From Juglans regia (taxonomy: Eukaryota; Streptophyta; Magnoliopsida; Fagales; Juglandaceae): 64,000 nucleotides of DNA. The stretch spans positions 16,786,341-16,850,340 of the forward strand of contig NC_049912.1 of NCBI RefSeq assembly GCF_001411555.2, read 5' to 3'. The notes beneath the pieces are model-generated. The model ran no database searches and had not been told where the DNA came from. It saw only the letters and a list, made by a program, of their open reading frames with translations. The position numbers were made by a program, and so were the translations under genes. Numbering within the stretch: the first letter of the stretch is position 1; each line of letters starts with the position of its first letter. This document shows, in pieces, positions 11,172-23,249 of the stretch.

Positions 11172-13885
11172 TGTAACACCCCGTATTTTTTTTAGTGTAT
11201 TTTTTAATTGAAAGATTATTTGTTATTAATTTAAAAATTTATTCTCTTGTTTTAAAATTGGTTGGATTTTTTAGTGGATTTATTTTTATAATTTTAATTT
11301 TGTAAAAATTATTCTAAAGTGCTTTCTTATAATTGATTATTGTAATACATTTAAATTGTTTTTCATATTAAATTAACTTATTGTTGGGTTTAATTATTTA
11401 TTTTCATTTTAATCATTACGTTTGAATTATTTTATTTTACTTGCTGTTTTAAAATCGTTTCCGTTGAATCATTTTTGTGACCCAAGTTATGAGGTTTGGA
11501 CCTCATTTTTTTTTCCTACATTTTCTCTTTCCTCTTTTCTTTTTTTTCTTTTCTTTTTCTTTCTTTTCTTTTTCTCCCCCTGCTTCCCGCGCGCCGCAAG
11601 CCCCCCTCCCTCTCTCCGTCCGTTTCTCTTCTCCCCCAGCTCGCTGCCATGCGCCGGCGGTGACCGACACCGCCCCTCCCTCTCACCTCCCCTTCGACCG
11701 GCGACCATTTCCCTGTAATCTCAGCCCCAACCGCGCCGCAGTTAGCTTCCACGCGCATCACCAAGCCGCGGCACTCCTTGCGCCGCTGCGCCGCCGTCGC
11801 GCCACCTCCGGCCACCATATTCTCACCACATCATCCTCGACCTCCTAGCAACCCAATGGACCCAACCCCACCTCCGATCTGTCACCGGTGAAGCCCCACC
11901 ATTAATATTTCCATTTTGGGTATTTTGCACTTCAACCACCCTTTGTGCCGCCACCCACGGCCAACCACCACCACCACTAGCTTCACCAACATCCCTAGGC
12001 CCTATGCTATCAATCTTGGGACTTCGTTTACACCCATTCAAAAGTGGGTTTCTGAGACCCACGGCCACAGTGCATTTCACACTGTTTTGTTGCTGCGTTG
12101 CCTTTTCTAGCACCTCCGTGATCTTTCAAAAATTATATTATAGTATTGTAAGTATTTTTCCCAAAGAACTTTTGAGATTTAAATGTATTTCTGCGCTAAT
12201 TCATATTTACTGTGAGTTTATTGGTTGTGCCGGACTGAGTCCGAGGAGTAAGGGGGGTCGGTTGGATTTGATGATGGAGTTGTTTGTGTGAGATTGGTTT
12301 ATGCTATGAAATTTGTTGGCTGTTTCGGGTTTGAATATTGGTATTTTGAGTTTGACGATGGTCATGGTGAATATTGGAGATTTTTAGGAAGTGATGATAT
12401 ATTTTGGGATTACGAGGGTTTTAAGTTTTGAGATATAAAAATAGGTTATTTTAGAAGTTTAAGATTAAATATCGAAATCCGTTATTGATTGAAAACTTAT
12501 GAAAATTATGTGATTATTTTTATAGGTGACGATTTATATTCGACTCGACATTTTTTGAGAAAAATTCTGAAAAGCTAAGTTGTCCAAGTAAGTGGGGTTC
12601 ATATACTGGTTTTGCATAAAAGAAATGAAATGAGGTTGACTTTGAAAATATCCATGTTTATTTTTGAAAAGAAATCTAAAAACAACCTCAGATGTTTGTT
12701 CTGCATATGCATAAATTCTATAAGAGAAAGTATTTTTCTGTCATGACTGGTGTAGACATGAGCTAGTTTTGTGTACTTTGTTTCTGAACTATGCAAAAGA
12801 GCGAATATGAAAATTTAAAAGTTTTGTTATGCACAAATGAGAATATTTTGATTCTGTTTATCTCGAACATGTGAAGTGATCTAAAGCTGTTAAGTATTTT
12901 GTTTTGATATGATGTGTCATCTGAAAACCTTGGCATGAATTTCTGATTCTGTATATGATTATGATTGGATTTCGATGATATCTGTTCTGTTTCTGTTAAG
13001 GCACAGCCACTGGTATAATGATGGTTTATAACTCTACCACGGGGGTGAAACATGGTATACGGCCCAGCCACGGGTATAATGGTGGTTTATAACCCTACCA
13101 CGGGGGTGAAACATGGAATAGGGCCCAACCACGAGTATAATGGTGGTTTATAACCCTACCACAGGGGTGAAACATGGTATACGGCCCAGCCACGGGTATA
13201 ATGGTGGTTTATAACCCTACCACGGGGGTGAAACATGGAATATGGCCCAGCCACGAGTATAATGGTGGTTTATAACCCTACCACGGGGGTTAAACATGGT
13301 ATTGTCTCGATGTGATGCTAAGAGATGATTTAATTATAATGTTTCAGTTTGGAAATGCCAAAGGATTTTCTTTTCGGTAATAAGTTTGTTTTTCTGAAAA
13401 TTTCGCTCTTATGTTTTTGTACAAAGTTTTGTTTATGCATTCGGAAAGAAAATATTTTGTTTCTGCTTTCTGAAAGTAAATGTTTTGTTCTGCTTATCAA
13501 ATGTTATAAATGCTCATGTTTACATGCTAGTATATGCTCTTTGCTTACTGAGTTATTGATAACTCACCTTTTATCTCCATAATATTTTTCGGATATTATG
13601 ATGGTTTAGCTGAGGATCAAGATTATGAGGCATTGGGTGAGATGTTTTAAGTGTAGTGGTTCAAGCATAGGAAGTTTTTTTTATGAGTATTGTCGTATTT
13701 TATTAAGAAATTTTATTGTGTTGTAATGACTTGGCATTTTGGAAAATTGGTTATATTGAGGAAATTAGATTGAATCGAATTTTCTAAATGATATTGGGAA
13801 TTTGGAGTCTATTTTTATATTGTTGGAATGTGAGTTTAAGTGCTAGGAAGTAACTCTCCGACCTGTGCGGGACCGAGGCGTTACA
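11172..13885 (+). mobile_element. solo LTR, A-type, 2.7 kb
   Basis: It starts TGTAACACCCCG and ends GAGGCGTTACA, with no internal domain next to it. Flanking 5-mers are cgatc (11167-11171) and cggtc (13886-13890), four of five matching. It carries the pyrimidine block, GC-rich block, donor-like GTAAGT (12148), acceptor-like TATAG (to 12525), a 62-base exon-like block, GTAAGT (12588), five 61-bp repeats and the conserved end. The left flank is LINE-A and the right flank an unrelated minus-strand relic, so recombination between different insertions remains possible. The frames at 11422-12113 lie in low-complexity or GC-rich LTR sequence. Confidence 0.85.
13000..13304 (+). repeat. 61-bp tandem repeat, 5 copies
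   Basis: Units start at 13000, 13061, 13122, 13183 and 13244. They carry the same CAGCCACGGGTATAATGG and CCCTACCACGGGGGT words as the array at 9002-9245. Alternate units end in GGTATAC or GGAATA, which hints at expansion by units of two. Confidence 0.95.
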
Positions 13886-14776
13886 CGGTCAATGAATCTC
13901 GCCTTCATCTCTAATATTTGGGTCACAAATTTCCGAACAATCAGTTTAGAGAAAGGTAGTTGAGGTTTTTGACTAGATTCGGAAGTGTGAATACTCATAG
14001 ATAGATGGCACAAAATTTGAGTAATCAATACCCCATAAGGCAAGCTAGTTGTTTTCTTGTGGAATACCGATTCCATGATGCCAATGACAAAAGATGGAAA
14101 ACAAATGCTGTCATCATTGAGCAACGCATAGAGGAACGTTGCTCTTTGAATGTTAATGCCAAATCGGTGGTTGATAGGATAGATGTTTTGAAAAAGTATC
14201 CGTGCAAGTAAATGCATTGGATTTGACATATCAACCAAACTGAATGAACAATCATGCTCACACCAATAACAAGGCTTATCTACATGGACAAAATTTATTG
14301 ACATAAGTTCTTTTAAGGGAGCATTCTCCTTAGAATAGGGGTATGTAGGATTATCTATTATAGGAATGCTGGTGACATGGGAGATAAGTTATGGGGTTAC
14401 CTCAACTTGAGTGCCTCTAACAAATGTAATAAATGTTAGGGGATCCTCAATAAATGATGTGAAATTTGCATAGAACTCTCTAACAAGTTCAACATAGATT
14501 GATCTTGGTTCGAAAGTCAAGTATTCCCAATGTTGGGACTAAAATATCTGTGGTATAAAACTGAAAGCCTTACCCCGTTAAATTAGATAGCTTAATAGCC
14601 CGTTCACCTAGTATGGGCTGGTTCTGAAACCTATTATAGTACGTCTTCTCACTCCCTCGATTCCTGAACTTGGTACCAACATCACCACTTCTGGTCGAAG
14701 AGGGCCCAGCCTAGGTTTTATGCTTCTTCAACTTGCCAGCAGGCATCTTGTAGCATTTGCCTTTTGATCCAGTCAT
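13886..14776 (-). pseudogene. 'putative plant transposon protein' domain pseudogene
   Basis: On the minus strand an ATG at 14774-14776 opens MTGSKGKCYKMPAGKLKKH, then ILGERAIKLSNL, HWEYLTFEPRSIYVELV, REFYANFTSFIEDPLTF and VRGTQVEVTP. A 153-codon frame, 14304 to 13843, continues with HLLARILFQNIYPINHRFG, FLYALLNDDSICFPSFV and SLPYGVLITQILCHLSM. This layout fits the plant family named 'putative plant transposon protein' (I recall Pfam Transposase_32), whose activity is not established. There are stops after HKT, LTG, IF and EVTP, and it ends abruptly at the solo LTR boundary at 13885, which probably cut it. Confidence 0.6.
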
Positions 14777-16640
14777 CACTGCGTACAAAGATGTATGGGA
14801 ATAATGTATTAATTTTGTGAGATCAGGAGGACAAATCCTAACTAACATGTGACCATGAAAAGATATAACAAGTTCAGACTGTAAATGAGTAAGCCAAATT
14901 AGGTCGTAATGTATATCACCAACCTACTGTTGGATGGAAAAGAACGAGATCTATATATGTTACTGTCCACTATGAAGTTATAGACATCAAGAGATTGAGT
15001 TACATTCAACGTAGTATGATTGTGAAATAATGACCCGAGTGATGAATATGATAGACTTAATGTACTTACATGAATGAACAATATTGTATTAATAGACAAG
15101 AAACAAAGGTTGAGCAACCAACAACTCGATTCCTGGTGGTGAGTGAGAGTTTTTATGAAACAGTTGGTGTGCAAGAATTGATAAATCCAGAACAAATGAT
15201 ATTGGACAAAACGAATGACTTACCCTTGTCCAATTTAACTTGTACAATGGTTCTCTAAACAAACGTCACAATGGTAGGTATCCTGTTAGTGTCCACTATG
15301 CTTTTACATACATAAAGACATTGAATTACATAATTGGTGAGGTTGTGAATTAAGGACATGAGTGATGTATATCAAGTGTTGTTCGTAAGCATGAATGAAC
15401 ATATGTCGCATTAGAAATGCCTAAAGCAATGAACAAATGGAGTGGTCATGGTAGGTTAGAGTTTTTTTCAAATAATTGGTGTGCAAGATTTGAGAAAGGG
15501 AGAACAAAGTATATTGGAGAAAACAAAAGGCTTCCTCAAATAAAAATCATGATTTTAAACACATTGGAATCCAAATATGACAACACAACCAATCTTATTT
15601 GAGAAACAAATAAATAGAGAAGAATAAGTACCATCAAATGGAGTTTTGAGTGACATTGAAGCTGATAGGATCTAGGATTTAAATAGAGTCTAGATTTGTG
15701 AAGAATAAGCAGAGAATGGTCCCTTGGGAGTGTTTTTATTTAAGCATTCAAACACTCAACAAAAGGAAACCGTTACCTTGGTGCTCGGTGGTAACCATTT
15801 TCTTTTTCAATTTCTTCAGGCGTTGTTTGATCACAGAGTGTGGGGGAGGGGCTTCAAAACGATGCAGTTCAGACACACTAGATTTGGGAGTATTTAAGGC
15901 AAGTGGGTCGTCCGAACTAGATATCCTTTGAATCACCGTTCAACCATCATTACCTGAAGCACTGTTCGGATGGCAAACTGTCTTTGATCTGTTCGACAAA
16001 ATCTGTTAAGAACTAATGATGCAACTCGAGTTCCAGTGTTTGAACTGATGCCTGTTCATCCAATCCGTTCGAGCCACTCTGATACGCTATTCTTTCAAAT
16101 GTGGTATTTTGTTACTGATCGACCGACCTACCATTCACTAGTTCGTTTGTTGAACTCTAAGATAGTAATGTAAGTTCTCCTTTTGCAAGCTGATTGAATG
16201 ACAGACCCTTCAGCTTTCTCCGTTCGGCCACTTCTAATCTGCCTATGTAAAATGAAGGATTGGAGAGATGATTGAACAATTTACTATTTGGCTCGTCCAT
16301 TCGATAGACTCTATGTGGCTTAGTATGTAAATAACATGCACAGTAGTTCGGACAACAGATGGAGCAGATGTTTCGTTCGAGAGATGCCATGGAATACTTC
16401 ACTCGTAATTAATAAAATTGGCTTTCACAAAAAATAACATATTTTTTGCATTTTTAGGATAGCATTACCATTCAAGTACTAGCTTTATAATTAAGTATTA
16501 CTTATTGTACAATTCTAGCTAATATCTAGGCACAAAATTCATGATGAAAAATTTAAAATACATTTTTACCTAAAATGAGCTAGCCATTTATATATTAAGG
16601 GTTAATAATAAAGAAAGTCCAGATATTATAATTTCCCCAA
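14777..16640. other. non-coding or unrecognised; contains a diverged tandem duplication
   Basis: No gene is recognised. Two related blocks lie about 345 bases apart, 14945-15240 and 15287-15545. Both contain GTGTCCACTATG-like words, CATGAATGAACA, ATTGGTGTGCAAGA-like sequence and a GAACAAA tail. They have diverged strongly. Short open frames (15748-15936 and 16157-16402 on the minus strand) match nothing I know. The block sits upstream of the plant transposon protein relic on its strand and could be its leader. Confidence 0.4.
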
Positions 16641-17376
16641 TCTATGTTCGCGCGGGAGAAACAAAGCGTGCCCATCCATGATATATTGAAAAGACCACTT
16701 AAACATATCTACCTCCAAAACACTTTTGCTATTCGAACTTCTTTCAAAAGACTAATTCTAGGGTTCCATTATTTTCCACTCTTAGGCAAAGGCGATTTTT
16801 GCTTTGAAAGCTACCATTTTTTGGTTCATATTTGCACCGAAGAACAGAGGCTCACGAGAATTCCCTTCAAGGATCAAACAGTTATGAGTCTTTCCATTTG
16901 ACCAATTCTATTGATTTTCATCTTCAGTGACTCTATATCCTGGTTTGGGGGTCATTATGGTTTGTGGGTTTTGTAGCTTTTGTGAAGGGGGCTTTTGTTT
17001 TAGTCGTCAGTCGCTAGTTTTGGTTTGGGATTCAACCTCTATTGTTCCTATTATCGTTTATTGAACATGTGGTTTGAGGGCTTTTATGTCTAAGTGAGAT
17101 TGTGAGATAGTTTTGGTAGGGCGGTTTCAAAACTTTCCCAACTGTCTCCAGCTCGACTAAAGGTACAAGCTTTTTAGTCCTCCTTCATTCGAAGGCTATT
17201 TGAGGCTTTAATTGCATGAAGCTCCTGGTAAAGTAGATGTAAAGGTTCAATTGCGTTCATAGGATGTTAATTTATATATTACTGATAGTGAAGTTAATTT
17301 ATATATTAAAAATTAGTGATAGTCTGTGTTGGTTTAGATATTAAAAATTTATATATAGGCTTGTGAAGAACATGGT
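16641..17376. other. no gene recognised
   Basis: AT-rich sequence with no repeat or coding motif that I can name. It ends in the left target-duplication copy, atggt, of the solo LTR that follows. Confidence 0.5.
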
Positions 17377-20252
17377 TGTAACACCCGGGCCTAGTCAAGC
17401 TCATTTTATTTATTTATATTTTCTTCACACGTTAATTTTTTTTCCTGCATGTTAATTTTTTTTTTCATCTTTCCGTCTATATATATTTTTTTACCCCTAA
17501 GTTTCCTGTCGCCCACGGCATCCATGATCACACACGTCTAGTGTATTTTTTTTTTTATCCACTCCATACACACGCACAACTCAGTTTTCTTCTGCACGCA
17601 CGCCTCCCTCATCCCTCTAGGGTTTTTTTTTTTTTTTGTTCAATCACCAATATAAATACACACATACTTCCAGCACGAAGAAACCTCACGCCGCTGCCCT
17701 GCCACGCAAAACTGTAGCCAACAACTCCTCTTTGCAAGCAGCACCACCCTCCAGCCCGGTTCTCAGCCACTAGGAAAAAGACCACCCCCATCGTGAACCT
17801 CAGTACAGACTGCAACCAGCCACCACCTTCTCCGTAAAACACCAACCGAAGGGCTCGGTTTGCATCCAGTAAACCGCCACACCCAAAGCCAATCCTCGTG
17901 ACGTGAATCCACCAAACACAGTTCGCGCCGATACCTCCGCCTCTCAAGGTCTAGCCCTTGCTATCTTCTTCAACCACCACTCCACTGCCACAAACGAGAC
18001 TGTCGAGACGCAACTTGGCGTCATTTTTCGAGTGTTGCTGCATCAGAAAAACCAGCGCCCATGTGCACGCAGCTGAACGGAAACCACACCATGCACGACG
18101 GAAGCCTCTGGCCTTTGCCCAGCCCCTTGTGGAACCATAAGCCACCGTGCCCAGCCACGCGAAGCCTTTGCCCAACGCCTCTCGTAGCCTCCTTTGCAAA
18201 CCACAGAATTCTCCTGTTTTTCCTCCCCGAAACAGAGTAGTTGCACCATGGACAACCCTCTATCCTCCATGCCATCACCTCCCTAGAAGCCTAGCCTCCA
18301 CGTTCTCAACCCCCTAATCAACCCCTGCATGACCTTCACCACCGCAAGCCTCAATCGGAAACAGCCTGGCCTAGCTATCGCAAGCACGTTTGAGCTGCCC
18401 TCGCTCTCTCTCACCGTGTTGTTCTCTCCCTCTCTCTCTGTGCTCCACCGAGTTCATCACCTTCCACCGCACCGAGCGCCGCACCCACCACCGCTAACCT
18501 TAGCCAGCTCCATACGTTGTTGCACGTTCCCTTCCCTCACGGTGTGCCTTTGCCGCGTAAACTACCTCACGTAGTATGAGCATGTTTTCAAATAACAAAG
18601 CTTACCGTATAGTTGGTCAAGCATACATTATTTGAGGTAAGTTACATCTTTACCCTTTGAGTACAAGCTGTATTGGCGTGCTTTATACTTTTAAATATGT
18701 ACTAGTGTACTCTATTTTTATTTGTGCTTACAGAAAATCACTTATGTATTTTATCATGTTATTAAGTAAAGTTTTATTTTAAGAGTAAACAATATTGGTG
18801 TAATGTTATTTTTTTTTCACATTTTAGATATGATTTAGTCTATTTAAAAATAGTTATGGTTTATTTTAAAATATTTTGGGATAATTATATTATCTAGTAT
18901 TAAACTTTATAGTTGGCTTTCAATAATAAATAAATCTGACTTTTAAATATTTTTGTCATAGTTATTAAATCAACAAAGATGATTTTAGAAAGTGATAATT
19001 TGAAATTTTAGGTTTTGAGGAATTTAATAGGTTATTTTAGAAGTGTAGGATTGAATATCGAAATATGATATTAATTGGAAATTTACGAGAATTATGTGAT
19101 TATTTATAGGTGACGATTAATTATTGTTCAACATTTTGAGGAAAATTCTGAAAAAGCTAAGAAGTCCAGGTAAGCGGGGTTCCTATGCTAGACTTTGCAT
19201 TAAAATAAAATGAGCTGAGGTTATTTTTGAAAAATATACATATTTGATGTTGAAAAGAAATTTGAACTGCCTCAGTTATTTGTTCTGCATTACTCATGAG
19301 ATTCTGTTTAAGAAGAAATTATTTTCTGTCATGACTGGTGTAGACATGAGCTTATTTTTGACATTTTGTTTCTAAACTTTGAAAAAGAGAGCGAATATGA
19401 AATTTTGTGCATAAATTATGTTGTGTAATGATTTTGTTATGTTCTGAAGATTTTCTGTACTCCGATATGATCTGATGTGATTTCTGAAAACCTCTGGCAT
19501 AACATTCTATTTCTGTTTCTGTTCCATTCTGACCTCACCACAGGTGTAAAATTGTGGCATCTGTTCGGGTTGGTACCAACTTTTCTGTTTCTGGTGCACC
19601 CACTTTGGAAACAAAGTGGTTTTCTGCGTGATCTTTCCTATGTGCACACTCGGGGCTTCGAGAATGAATAAGGGGAAGATTCACATTCTGTTTCTGCTCG
19701 TTTAGCTTCTGAGGTTTGCACAACTCTACCACGAGGGTTAAACATGGTATTTATTTTGATATGATAAGATAAGATGTGATGATTCAGTTTATGCTATGCC
19801 AAAGAGATTTTGATTATGAATATTTTCGAACTTTTGCTCTGATATTTTTGATAACATGTTCTGACACTGCATTTTGAAAACATTATACTGATTCAGCATT
19901 CTGAAAGAAAATATTTTGTTCAGCATTCCGAACTCTGTAAATGCTCATGTTTACATACTAGTATATGTCCTCTACTTACTGAGTTGTTGATAACTCACCC
20001 CTTATCTCCATATATGTTTCAGATGATTTTGAAAAGTCCAGCTAGGAATCAGGATTATGGAGCATCGATGAGACGATTATTTATGCATAGTGGATTACTC
20101 ATAGAAGATTTCTGAGAAGTGGCGGATTTTATTAAGAGATTTTGTAGTATTCTGATGACGTTATATTTTGGAGTCTGTAAATATATTGATGAATTGTGAG
20201 TTTTAAGTTTTAGGGAGTAACTCTTCGACCCCTTCGGGACCGGGGCGTTACA
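17377..20252 (+). mobile_element. solo LTR, B-type, 2.9 kb, perfect 5-bp TSD
   Basis: It starts TGTAACACCCGGGCC and ends GGGGCGTTACA. The 5-bp direct repeat atggt lies on both sides (17372-17376 and 20253-20257), so this is a single-LTR remnant after recombination between two LTRs. The 5' module differs from the A-type LTRs and is C-rich with many minus-strand frames (17609-18278). The 3' module is shared: TTTATAGGTGACGA, CCAGGTAAGCGGGG, the GAAA-loop hairpin at 19600-19619 and TACTGAGTTGTTGATAACTC. The C-rich frames are not supported as genes. Confidence 0.95.
19600..19619 (+). other. perfect hairpin with GAAA loop in LTR
   Basis: CCACTTTG, GAAA, CAAAGTGG: eight perfect base pairs and a GNRA-type loop. 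A 12-base palindrome, GTTGGTACCAAC, lies about 20 bases upstream. The same hairpin lies at 39632-39651 and, on the minus strand, 44749-44768. Confidence 0.8.
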
Positions 20253-20266
20253 ATGGTAGTGAAGTG

Positions 20267-20268
<2 letters not shown>

Positions 20269-20301
<33 letters not shown>
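20269..20301. repeat. (AT)n microsatellite
   Basis: An uninterrupted run of AT dinucleotides lies just after the solo LTR. Confidence 0.95.
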
Positions 20302-20304
<3 letters not shown>

Positions 20305-20520
20305 TGGTATGAAGGGGTTATTGGAATGGTTATGGAAAGACATAAATTGTTCATGAGTTGGAAGTATGGCACGAAAGAAACTTCTTGTGTTGGGATGTGA
20401 TGATATGGATTCAAGTAACTTAACATATAATGAAGGTCTAGGGTTTAATTATACTTAAATTAATAATGATTCACACTGGTAATATAAACTATTACGATGT
20501 ATGAGCTGGCATGACTTAAT

Positions 20521-22394
20521 GTGCCTGCTCTTGTAGGACAGTTATCTCAACAGATACAAGCTATTTTTAAGCACATAGAATGTATGGTGGGTGACAATGC
20601 CTGTGGCGGAAGAACTATGTTCCATTGTGGACAATTTAGTGTACAAAAAATGCCAGAGAGGAGACCTTATGTTGTGCAGCACATTAGGAGGTCACATGCA
20701 GTGAGAGTAGGCACCGCAAGCGATGAGTCAACATCTACAGCATTAGATAATGACTCAATAGAGCCACCTGATGTAGTTTTTGAGAGTAACTTAAATGATC
20801 CTCCTGTGGTGGAAGTTGCCACCACAAAGCCCCCTGGTGAGCCCGGTAAGCATATTCAATTCTCCATTCTTTGAAAATTCTTTCAAAAGGAGCATGTAGA
20901 TATTCATATTGAGTATTATGTGAAGAACTTGTTTGTATTGTGTTCTTATATGTAGTGCAACCAACAAGGAAACAAGCACGTCATGGGGTAGCGAGTGGGA
21001 GGATGTTTACAAAGCTTGGTTCTATGGGGACCATTCCGCTAGTTATTCTTGAGGGGCATACCTCACCCTTATGTGATAAAGTAAAGATTTATATAGCCAG
21101 AGAGTGACATGGATTGTGAAGCACCAGGCAAACATGATGCATGCTAGCTGGAGGTTTGTTCCAGAAGAGAAGGAAGAGGAACTAATTCAGCGTGTCAGGG
21201 TGAGTATAGTCATGCCTATTTCCAACATATAATTTTTAGCATACTATTTTGGCTTAATCCCTCACAATAATTGAATACAATACATTATTAGGTGGATTTC
21301 ATCCTAGATTGGGAGAACCCACATCATAGAGAATGTGTAGAATTACATATACAAAGTAGTTACAATGCCTTTCATCATCAACTGCACTTGGAATATAAGA
21401 GAAGCCCTACACATGCAGCAGCCTTGGCAGAAGGGTCATTTGGTGGATGCACCAGTGTGCGAAAAATTTTGTTTTCAATGGAAATCTACTAGCTTTCAGG
21501 TAAAACAGTAGTTATATCGTTTTTAGAGTTAGCTTAAATAAATTAGTCTTCTAAGAATAATGTGCCAATTTTAGGTTGTATATACATTTGCTCACATAAG
21601 ACTGCATTTGTATGGAAGACATGTTATGCATTAACCTATATGATGGGAGGTTAATAAATCATTAGTATACTAATTCATATCCATGGTTTGGATGACCTAG
21701 AAATTATTGAGCCAAAATAAGATGAATAAGGAGAAGGCATGATCAAATGCTGTAGCTGGGTCAAAGTCATTTGTCAGGTTGATCGCTAAGAATGTAAGAA
21801 ATTTCTATTATCTATAGTGTTTGTAGCTAGTAAACATGCATATACGAGTCATTATAACCATAATGACATTATTACTTACTTTGCAGCGTGACACATTTGA
21901 CAACTTAGTAGATTTTTATAAGTTATCTCTGTGGTCTGGGAAGAAAGGGAGATTTGTTATAGAGCACAATCAAGAGAACTATATAAACAACAATAGCAAT
22001 ATCATCCATTTAGTTTATTCTTGTTAAAAAAAATATTTATTTACATAAGGTATCTGTATTTTTTCTATAATAGAATTAAATGGTCTGCTTATTGAAAGAG
22101 AAAGATGCCACTTGCACAGATAAAGATGTAGCAAAGGAGGTCTTCAAAGGGGTGCTAAGGGACAGATGTGGGTATGTCCGAGGTTTGGGCCGTTCAATTG
22201 TACCTGAATCTAAACTAACCTCTCATTTGGTCATGAATCTAGTAGAACAAGTTGAGAGCTATAAAGAGAAGTGCGAGGAACTCACAAGGGCCTTGGAATC
22301 AGTTATGGAGAATCAAGGGCTCTATGAAGAATGCATGAGCCTGAGGTTGGCCCAAATCATGGAGTCTCAAAGAGAATCCATAAGTGATCTGTAG
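20521..22394 (+). pseudogene. Transposase_24-like gene of a CACTA (En/Spm) element, exon remnants
   Basis: Exon-like blocks follow one another on the plus strand. 20521-20871 is an open start. About 20956-21199 gives FTKLGSMGTIPLVILEGHTS and SWRFVPEEKEEELIQRV. 21292-21492 gives VDFILDWENPHHRECVELH and YNAFHHQLHLEY. About 21886-22027 gives RDTFDNLVDFYKLSLWSGKKG. 22080-22394 gives VCLLKEKDATCTDKDVAKEV and DRCGYVRGLGRSIVPES. This is the block order of the plant Ptta/En/Spm (Transposase_24) family. Joins have donor/acceptor words, such as AGGGTGAGTA at 21198 and ATTAG before 21292. A frame change near 21106 indicates decay. The main TNP2-type transposase is not seen. Confidence 0.65.
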
Positions 22395-22399
22395 GCAAC

Positions 22400-23249
22400 G
22401 ATACATTTCAGAAAGACATGCAATGAATTTTGGTAGAGGTAAATATATACAAGTTCTGGGAACATATGTTATTTTGGACATGGTTCATGCGATAGTTTGG
22501 AGCATAGCCATCTTTTTGGTCATTGTCCCAGATTTTGCTATCTTTATAGTGGATAGCTGTATGAGAACAAAGAGGTGATGGAGTTATTTTGATAAGTTAG
22601 GAATATGGTGTAAATATGTGGTTGACAATGCCCGATGTAGATTATTTTGTAAATGTCACATTACTATAGTTGGACTGAAGTTTAGTTAGGTGATAATTGT
22701 TAGAATTAGTCTTGGAATTTAGCTCAAGGCATCTCTACATTTGTATGCAACTGCTTTTTGGACTAGATATAATAGGGCAGTTGCATATTATTGTTTTTGT
22801 GTGGCCGAGCATGAATGATGATTATATTGTAATGGACATCAATGAAATGGTGTATGTGGAGTGCTTGTATGAAGGCTATTGTGCTATAAAATTAATTAAA
22901 TGCATGTGCTTGTAGGCTATGATTGCGGAACATATAGATGACAATATTATTGTAAGAATTAATGATGCATGTTCTTGTGCACTACATGTTTGAAATTGAT
23001 ACGTTGTTTGGATTTATAAATGATATAATAGATCATGTGAGATGAGATTGTAAGAGATCTGGTCAATCCAATGGTGTAAGAGGCATTGTAGATGGTTTTT
23101 TCTATAAGTCCATGAAAGTATATATAGTAGTTTTCCAATGAGTTTAATTACATTGTGAAGTAATGGAAAGTAGGTATGTAGACGATTTGTTGGAATTTTA
23201 AATCATTTGTACTTGTTTGCATCAAAATTCAGAACTTGACACCAATTAA
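22400..23249. other. no gene recognised; inside CACTA element
   Basis: AT-rich sequence between the last Transposase_24-like block and the subterminal repeat region. The short frames here match nothing I know and look like chance. Confidence 0.5.
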
